9,884 nucleotides of DNA, taken from contig JBEDKD010000294.1 in the NCBI GenBank assembly GCA_041172365.1, positions 1-9,884 on the forward strand. Reading direction: 5' to 3'. Positions 6,336 to 9,884 of the stretch are shown here, in pieces (positions within the stretch are counted from its first letter, which is position 1; each line of letters begins with the position of its first letter). The notes below the pieces were generated by a model. The model was not told the DNA's origin, did no database searches, and saw only the letters and a program-made list of their open reading frames with translations. A program made the position numbers and the translations under genes. This DNA comes from JBEDKD01 sp041172365. GTDB lineage: Bacteria > Cyanobacteriota > Cyanobacteriia > Cyanobacteriales > Microcoleaceae.

Positions 6336-6397
6336 AAAAAAAACAAGAAACTGGAGAAATGACACCCGATCAACGCGATCGTGTATCATTTCTCCAG
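6336..6397 (-). terminator. terminator of the 6523-6801 gene
   Basis: A perfect 12-bp stem (ctggagaaatga at 6351-6362, tcatttctccag at 6386-6397) is extended inward by weaker pairing (acac/gtgt and gatc/gatc). On the minus strand it is followed by TTTCTTG and then eight T (6336-6343). It lies 126 nt past the stop of the small gene and before COP23, so the COP23 operon should have its own promoter between 6224 and 6335. Confidence 0.55.
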
Positions 6398-6401
6398 CCC
6401 C

Positions 6402-6522
6402 GTGAGACTTACACCCATCTCAGGCTAGGTACTCTGTCACCTATATTTCTTTGAACTTCGACACTGCCAGCCCTCACAGCCGTGCAGTGAACATCACTGG
6501 TAATTATTATTAACTAGCCAAT
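6402..6522. other. 3' untranslated stretch of the small gene
   Basis: No ORF, repeat or RNA gene could be recognised in these 121 bases between the stop at 6523 and the terminator stem. Confidence 0.5.
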
Positions 6523-6801
6523 TCATTTTTCCTTGGACGTGGTACCCGACGATCGCGTTGATGGCAAGGTCCCGCTCCATCGGCTCACATCCTGATCACT
6601 AATAATATACCGATAATGGGTAGAACCTTTGATAACAATACGAATTTTTTTATCACTGGCTCTTTCACTTTCTATTGTCAAAGCCCCAAAACCTGTCTCT
6701 TGCCAAGTCTGACATAAAAGACTTTCGATGCGCGATAAAACCTCCTCAATAGCAATCGGTATTTGCTCAGGGGATGATGACATATCAGGGCGAATACTCA
6801 T
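6523..6801 (-). CDS. small cytoplasmic protein of unknown function
   Basis: Starting at the ATG at 6801, the protein is 92 residues (MSIRPDMSSS...). This start is preferred because GAGG lies 8 nt before it. A longer reading from 6831 would need a TTG codon with no ribosome-binding site and would place that GAGG inside the gene. There is no signal peptide or membrane segment. Residues 11-38 form a likely long helix (PEQIPIAIEEVLSRIESLLCQ), followed by GFGALTIESE (38-47), a basic strand KKIRIVIKGSTHYRYII (51-67), DQDVSRW (69-75) and a Ser/Thr/Lys-rich disordered tail. The helix-strand-strand pattern with STHYRYIISDQD looks conserved, but the family is not recognised. It is upstream of the COP23 operon with a terminator between, so co-regulation is unproven. 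Confidence 0.6.
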   Translation of the reverse strand: MSIRPDMSSSPEQIPIAIEEVLSRIESLLCQTWQETGFGALTIESERASDKKIRIVIKGSTHYRYIISDQDVSRWSGTLPSTRSSGTTSKEK

Positions 6802-6911
6802 CTTTATCACCTCTAAGGTACTTGAAATCAAGAGTTAAGCCTTTCTCTAGCCGCGTCCTCTATCTACCTATCAGGTGAAACTTCTCCCTTTTATGCAAAT
6901 TTGGAGTTTCT

Positions 6912-6940
6912 GTAATACAACTTCACATAAACGATGGTAA
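6912..6940 (-). promoter_or_regulatory. weak candidate promoter for the 6523-6801 gene
   Basis: On the minus strand TTACCA (6935-6940), 17 bp, then TATTAC (6912-6917) lies about 110 bp above the ATG. Both hexamers are partial matches. It is listed as the best candidate in a stretch with no clear promoter. Confidence 0.25.
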
Positions 6941-7079
6941 AGACTCTTAGGGGATAAGAAAACGACGCGCCTTTATAGTCGATCGCGTGATTTTGGGTAA
7001 TATCCCCATTACTGGTTCAATCACCTTCGCTGATAGCCACTTCTCTATAAAAAATGCTTAGTATGTGATTGTATCCGTG

Positions 7080-7271
7080 TTAAATCTGCCTGTCAACAGG
7101 TTTTTCCCTTTTTTTTTTGCCCGATGGAGCTTTTGCGATAATTCTTAAAAATTGATCGTCAAAGAGCAACCTGATCTCGTAGCGCGTATCTGGATCTGGT
7201 TTCCCCTCGCCTTGTTGGAGAGGTGGTGAAGGGCTGAGGCTAAGGAGATCAGCAAGACACGAGTTATACAT
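7080..7271 (-). CDS. doubtful 63-residue ORF
   Basis: The ORF opens at the ATG at 7271 with no Shine-Dalgarno (CTAACGATA precedes it). The first part (LSLSPSPPLQQGEG, residues 10-23) reads like a translated cyanobacterial intergenic repeat (ctctccaacaagg type). The second part (TRYEIRLLFDDQFLRIIAKA, residues 29-48) has a more protein-like strand-rich pattern and could be a remnant of a real gene. A run of ten A on the coding strand (7109-7118) follows. No family is recognised. It is either a decayed fragment or chance. Confidence 0.2.
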   Translation of the reverse strand: MYNSCLADLLSLSPSPPLQQGEGKPDPDTRYEIRLLFDDQFLRIIAKAPSGKKKREKPVDRQI

Positions 7272-7343
7272 TATCGTTAGCAGTTTGTCATCGGCCGAAA
7301 GATAGATTTAGTAAAATCTTCATAAAATCCGATCAATTGTAGT

Positions 7344-7360
7344 GTGAGCGTCTCGCTCAC
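7344..7360. repeat. 7-bp palindromic hairpin (gtgagcg-tct-cgctcac)
   Basis: This is a compact perfect stem with a three-base loop. Similar gtgagcgtctcgctcac units are common intergenic repeats in cyanobacteria. No U-tract follows and no gene ends nearby. Confidence 0.6.
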
Positions 7361-7385
7361 TGTATTACGCCACGAATTTTACCGA

Positions 7386-7488
7386 ACATTTTACCATTGA
7401 TGTAGGGGCTCTTTCACCCATATCTTTAATACCCACAGACAACGGATCAAAACCCGCCCCCACCCGAATGTAGGGGCGCGATCGCGCA
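7386..7488. repeat. composite of dispersed repeat motifs
   Basis: In order this stretch holds the 24-mer shared with 903-926 (7386-7409), tttaatacccacagacaa shared with 1162-1179 (7425-7442), an aacccgcccc arm (7451-7460), and gtaggggcgcgatcgcgc containing HIP1. The same parts occur separately or in other orders at 903-930, 1143-1190 and 3403-3464, so this looks like a mosaic of one repeat family. Confidence 0.65.
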
Positions 7489-7496
7489 TATCTAAA

Positions 7497-7521
7497 AGTT
7501 GCCAAAAAGTTGCCAAAAAGT
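7497..7521. repeat. 11-bp tandem repeat (agttgccaaaa)
   Basis: Two full units (7497-7507 and 7508-7518) and a partial third. No gene is nearby. Confidence 0.75.
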
Positions 7522-7565
7522 GACTAAATGTGAATGAAGAAAACAGGTATTAACCTATAGGAGCC

Positions 7566-7633
7566 GAGAAACCCGGTTAGAGCGTAGATGTCTAGTTTCC
7601 CAACCGACGATTTTTCAGAGAAACCCGGTTTCT
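7566..7633. repeat. paired agaaacccggttt motifs
   Basis: The 13-mer gagaaacccggtt occurs at 7566-7578 and again at 7618-7630; the second continues to tct and forms a small palindrome. The same motif makes both arms of the inverted repeat at 1015-1079. Confidence 0.65.
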
Positions 7634-7643
7634 TTGCGTAAGT

Positions 7644-7727
7644 CCTAATATTCTTTTTTGAAACCGCGGATATAGGCGAAGCCTTCCCGTAGGGTACGCT
7701 CCTAAACGCTCCTAAACCCGATGAAAG
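7644..7727. repeat. interrupted direct repeat, copy 1
   Basis: The block cctaatatt...cttttttgaaac...cctaaacccgatgaaag matches 8020-8063, but here about 40 extra bases sit between gaaac and the final cctaaaccc. The extra piece includes gcgaagccttcccgtagg and a doubled gctcctaaac, a motif common in cyanobacterial intergenic DNA. It looks like a small repeat inserted into one copy of another. Confidence 0.55.
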
Positions 7728-7847
7728 ATATCAAAGTAAAGGTTTTTTCCCTTTGGGGTCATTTTTGTTACAAAATTTTACATTTACGCGCCGCGCAAAA
7801 AAAACAAATGTGGTATGATGAAGGAAGGTTAGATAAGTATTTTTAGT

Positions 7848-7894
7848 ATAATGGGATGGTGGCAAAAATAAAAAAATCGCCACCATCCCATTAT
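7848..7894. repeat. 16-bp perfect inverted repeat with A-rich loop
   Basis: The arms ataatgggatggtggc (7848-7863) and gccaccatcccattat (7879-7894) are exact complements around a 15-nt A/T loop. A perfect TATAAT overlaps its left end at 7847-7852 on the plus strand. Neither strand has a U-run after the stem, so it is not a standard terminator. The nearest gene end is the permease stop 205 bp away. Confidence 0.8.
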
Positions 7895-8019
7895 GTTATA
7901 TATTATCTGTCAAATTCAAGGATTTGTCAAGGGGTTGGAAAAAAAAGGCGCGTTTTTTTTTGTTTGTAAAGATTTGTAAAAAAGTCCGTTTTCCCTAATA
8001 GGTAATAGTTCGATATTAA

Positions 8020-8063
8020 CCTAACATCCTTTTTTTGAAACAGTGCCTAAACCCGGATGAAAG
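8020..8063. repeat. interrupted direct repeat, copy 2 (uninterrupted form)
   Basis: cctaacatcc, a T-run, gaaacagtg and cctaaacccggatgaaag follow one another without the 40-bp insert seen in copy 1 at 7644-7727. This copy lies just beyond the permease stop codon. Confidence 0.55.
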
Positions 8064-8098
8064 AGGAGAATGAGTCGTGGCTCTGTGCCGATCGCGTC

Positions 8099-8989
8099 TT
8101 AATTATCTTCTCCCCATACTTTTAATTGCAGATAAACAAAAATCAAGGCAATAATCATTAATAAAGTAGCCGCGGCTGCCGCATAACCAAAGTCAAATTG
8201 GGCGAAGGCTTGATCGTAGATATAATAAACTAATAAATTGGTGGTATTTAAGGGACCCCCTCTTGTGATTACATAAACTTGTTCAAAACTTTTTAAGGTG
8301 AAAATGCCCGTTGTTACTATGGCAAAGATTAATGTCGATCGCAATCCGGGTAAGGTAATATGCCAAAATTGTTGCCAACGATTCGCTCCATCTAATTCCG
8401 CGGCTTCATATCTATTGAGAGGGATAGTTTGTAAACCAGACAGAAATACTACTACATTAAAGCCTATTTGTTTCCAAATACTTAATAGGATTAAGATGGG
8501 CATTGCCCAAGTTGTACTACTTAACCAGGGTATTTCTCCGATACCAATCATGTGTAATAATCCATTGACAGGTCCATCATTTTGAAATAGCCATCGCCAT
8601 CCTAAACCTACTGCTACTAAACTGGTTATGGAGGGGATAAAATACGCGGTTCGTAAAATTCCTTTTAATTTTAAGGTTTGATTTAATAAGACCGCGAGTC
8701 CTAATGGTATTATTAAACTTGGTATCACTGTCGCGATCACGAAATAAATTGTATTTCCCAAGATTTGCCAAAAGTCCGCTGATACTAACAATCTTAAGTA
8801 ATTATTGAAGCCTACTAAACGCACTCCCGCGAGGCTAAAACTCCCACTGGTAAAACTTAGATAAAATAAATACGCGATCGGTCCTAGGAGAAATATGCTT
8901 AACAGCAAAAATGCTGGGGCGAGAAATACCCAAGCCGCGATCGCGTCATTATCTAAGGCTTGACTCGACTTCGATTTAACTGAAATCAT
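8099..8989 (-). CDS. carbohydrate ABC transporter permease, MalF/UgpA type
   Basis: The 296-residue inner-membrane protein has six predicted transmembrane segments (about 19-46, 77-103, 113-134, 161-186, 219-238 and 267-289). The cytoplasmic loop between segments 4 and 5 carries the EAA motif contacting the ATPase: EAAELDGANRWQQFWHITLP (195-214), with the invariant Glu195, Asp200, Gly201 and Pro214. NDGPVNGLL (137-145) and TRGGPLNTT (242-250) are typical of sugar permeases in this family. Length is normal. The family imports di- or oligosaccharides or glycerol-phosphate with a MalG-type partner, a binding protein and an ATPase. None of these is in the window: downstream is a gene-free region and upstream is divergent purN. 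The ATG at 8989 lacks a clear Shine-Dalgarno, but no better start precedes the first membrane segment. The substrate cannot be assigned; sugar or compatible-solute uptake is likely. Confidence 0.9.
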   Translation of the reverse strand: MISVKSKSSQALDNDAIAAWVFLAPAFLLLSIFLLGPIAYLFYLSFTSGSFSLAGVRLVGFNNYLRLLVSADFWQILGNTIYFVIATVIPSLIIPLGLAVLLNQTLKLKGILRTAYFIPSITSLVAVGLGWRWLFQNDGPVNGLLHMIGIGEIPWLSSTTWAMPILILLSIWKQIGFNVVVFLSGLQTIPLNRYEAAELDGANRWQQFWHITLPGLRSTLIFAIVTTGIFTLKSFEQVYVITRGGPLNTTNLLVYYIYDQAFAQFDFGYAAAAATLLMIIALIFVYLQLKVWGEDN

Positions 8990-9013
8990 TGGTATTTGGT
9001 ATAAGAAATTTGA

Positions 9014-9035
9014 TAGAATCTATTATACTAGAATC
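9014..9035 (-). promoter_or_regulatory. permease -10 box flanked by heptamer direct repeats
   Basis: On the minus strand TATAAT (9022-9027) is bracketed by two GATTCTA heptamers (9029-9035 and 9014-9020) spaced 15 bp start to start. The -35 position holds only TATCAT (9045-9050). A good -10 with a weak -35 and repeated heptamers suggests a regulated promoter with an operator, though no regulator is visible. Confidence 0.45.
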
Positions 9036-9109
9036 AACACTATTATGATATAGCAACAGCAAAGACGGTGGTTGACATTCTTAATGGCCTAAACCCTTGC
9101 CTTTATTGC

Positions 9110-9134
9110 TTCTTCCTTCTTCCTTCTTCCTTCT
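9110..9134. repeat. ttcttcc heptanucleotide tandem repeat
   Basis: Three perfect ttcttcc units plus ttct lie in the spacer and -35 zone of the likely purN promoter. Short tandem heptamers of this sort are a known feature of cyanobacterial genomes. Confidence 0.85.
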
Positions 9135-9142
9135 GTTATACT
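9134..9142 (+). promoter_or_regulatory. likely extended -10 promoter of purN
   Basis: TGTTATACT gives an extended -10 (TG, one base, TATACT at 9137-9142), 33 bp before the ATG. The -35 position falls inside the heptamer repeat and has no consensus (tccttc at 9114-9119), so recognition may rely on the extended element. Confidence 0.45.
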
Positions 9143-9175
9143 TAATGGGAAAAATAGTTAATTTTTGCCAAGGGT

Positions 9176-9820
9176 ATGACTTCTGATTCTATTGATTTGA
9201 CTCCGAGTTTGATTTCCCCTTCTATTCCACCTTTGGATACCCAGGGAAAATGTTTAAAGTTAGGTGTTATGGCTTCCGGTAGTGGTAGTAATTTTGAACG
9301 AATTGCCAGCGCGATCCAAGCTAGGGAACTTAATGCTAAAATTCAAGTATTAATTTATAATAATCCGGGGGCGGGGGTTGTACAAAGGGCGCAAAAATTT
9401 AACATTCCATCTATTTTGTTAAACCACCGCAAATATCCCAGTCGAGAGGCCTTAGATACCGAGATTGTTAAAACTTTTAAAGAATACGATGTTGACTGGG
9501 TGGTGATGGTAGGATGGATGCGAATTATTACCCCTGTTTTATTAGACGCGTTCCCCAATCAAGTCATTAATATTCACCCTAGTTTATTACCGAGTTTTCC
9601 GGGGATTAATGGTGTTGAACAAGCCTTAAAAGCAGGGGTTAAAATTACCGGTTGTACGACGCATATCGCGTGTGAAGAAGTCGATAGTGGCCCGATTTTA
9701 ATGCAAGCGGCTGTTCCTATTTTACCTGATGATACTCCTGAAACTTTACACGCGCGTATTCAAATTCAAGAGCATAAAATTATTGTCGGTACTTTGCGGG
9801 TAATAGGTGAGAAGGGATAG
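9176..9820 (+). CDS. purN: phosphoribosylglycinamide (GAR) formyltransferase
   Basis: PurN transfers the formyl group from 10-formyl-tetrahydrofolate to glycinamide ribonucleotide, the third step of de novo purine synthesis, in the cytoplasm. The 214-residue protein carries the whole formyltransferase domain: LGVMASGSGSNFE (29-41, phosphate-binding loop), MVGWMRI (111-117), INIHPSLLPSFPG (131-143) with catalytic Asn132 and His134, and HIACEEVDSGPIL (163-175) with catalytic Asp170. About 27 extra N-terminal residues (TPSLISPSIPPLD and on) precede the first strand; a similar extension is usual in cyanobacterial PurN, which supports the ATG at 9176. AAGGG sits only one base before that ATG, an unusually tight spacing. 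The last four codons and the stop lie inside a 28-bp tandem repeat. The gene is divergent from the sugar permease and shares no evident function with it. Confidence 0.95.
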   Translation: MTSDSIDLTPSLISPSIPPLDTQGKCLKLGVMASGSGSNFERIASAIQARELNAKIQVLIYNNPGAGVVQRAQKFNIPSILLNHRKYPSREALDTEIVKTFKEYDVDWVVMVGWMRIITPVLLDAFPNQVINIHPSLLPSFPGINGVEQALKAGVKITGCTTHIACEEVDSGPILMQAAVPILPDDTPETLHARIQIQEHKIIVGTLRVIGEKG

Positions 9821-9866
9821 GGGATTGGGGATTGGTGAGAAGGGATAGGGGATTGGGGATTGGTGA
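9806..9866. repeat. 28-bp tandem duplication spanning the purN stop codon
   Basis: The unit ggtgagaagggatagggg plus attggggatt occurs exactly at 9806-9833 and 9834-9861, then ggtga begins a third. Inside each unit is the ggggatt heptamer repeated. The first copy encodes the purN ending GEKG and its TAG; the second copy contains the same codons out of use. Confidence 0.9.
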
Positions 9867-9884
9867 AATTTTTGTTGTCCCCAG

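Larger units (their letters stand above)
6802..8098. other. 1.3-kb gene-poor intergenic region rich in repeats
   Basis: No confident gene lies between the small protein gene and the ABC permease. The only ORF worth naming is the doubtful one at 7080-7271. The region holds a gtgagcg/cgctcac hairpin (7344-7360), the dispersed 24-mer (7386-7409), cccacagacaa and gtaggggcgcgatcgcgc motifs (7432-7488), an 11-bp tandem repeat (7497-7521), agaaacccggttt copies (7566-7633), an interrupted direct repeat (7644-7727 with 8020-8063) and a 16-bp perfect hairpin (7848-7894). Confidence 0.65.

Noticed and set aside
6078..6389. 103-codon minus-strand ORF overlapping the COP23 start
   Set aside because: It lies out of frame over the COP23 signal peptide, runs through the terminator hairpin, and has no ribosome-binding site. 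COP23 in the other frame has AGGAGG and recognisable domain motifs.
6802..6831. Ten-residue N-terminal extension of the small protein gene from a TTG codon
   Set aside because: The longer start has no Shine-Dalgarno and would bury a good GAGG that serves the ATG at 6801.
7497..7521. CRISPR array
   Set aside because: The units are 11 bp and directly abutting with no spacers; no cas gene is present.
7848..7894. Intrinsic terminator of the permease gene
   Set aside because: No U-run follows the stem on either strand, and it is 205 bp past the permease stop.
9072..9077. TTGACA as the -35 box of purN
   Set aside because: The position 17 bp downstream holds ccttgc, and the credible -10 (TATACT) is 59 bp away.

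Overview
The window looks like chromosomal DNA from a cyanobacterium. The basis is six exact HIP1 octamers (GCGATCGC, for example at 996, 5209 and 7478), a COP23-type secreted protein, short heptanucleotide repeats of the ttcttcc and ggggatt kind, and several families of small interspersed palindromic repeats. The DNA is AT-rich and repeat-rich, as in filamentous or bloom-forming genera such as Planktothrix, Arthrospira or Microcystis. The sequence does not allow a genus call.

Layout. (1) Positions 1-1343: a BrnT-like toxin and its antitoxin on the minus strand, with a near-consensus promoter and a 15-codon leader ORF. This module lies between two direct copies (1-152 and 1191-1343) of a MITE-like repeat. 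(2) Positions 1389-6801: a minus-strand run of five genes read 6801 to 1477. These are a small conserved-looking cytoplasmic protein, a secreted COP23-domain protein, a secreted trypsin-like protease 6 bp downstream, a second secreted trypsin-like protease, and a large anchored or secreted alpha/beta hydrolase with a proline-rich linker and a C-terminal beta-rich domain. A 274-bp MITE with 16-bp terminal inverted repeats and an 11-bp target duplication sits between the two proteases. (3) Positions 6802-8098: 1.3 kb with no convincing gene, filled with dispersed repeats and one 16-bp perfect hairpin. (4) Positions 8099-8989 (minus): a MalF/UgpA-type sugar ABC permease. (5) Positions 9176-9820 (plus): purN, divergent from the permease, with a heptamer microsatellite against its likely -10 and a 28-bp tandem duplication across its stop codon.

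How it works together. Four adjacent proteins carry export signals and are predicted to act in the periplasm or cell envelope: COP23, two S1-type proteases and a GHSQG hydrolase. The best candidate for an under-described system is this secreted COP23/protease/hydrolase cluster. The TA cassette enclosed by MITE copies, with its leader ORF, comes next. PurN and the permease are ordinary housekeeping and transport functions. No CRISPR array, tRNA, rRNA or transposase gene was seen.
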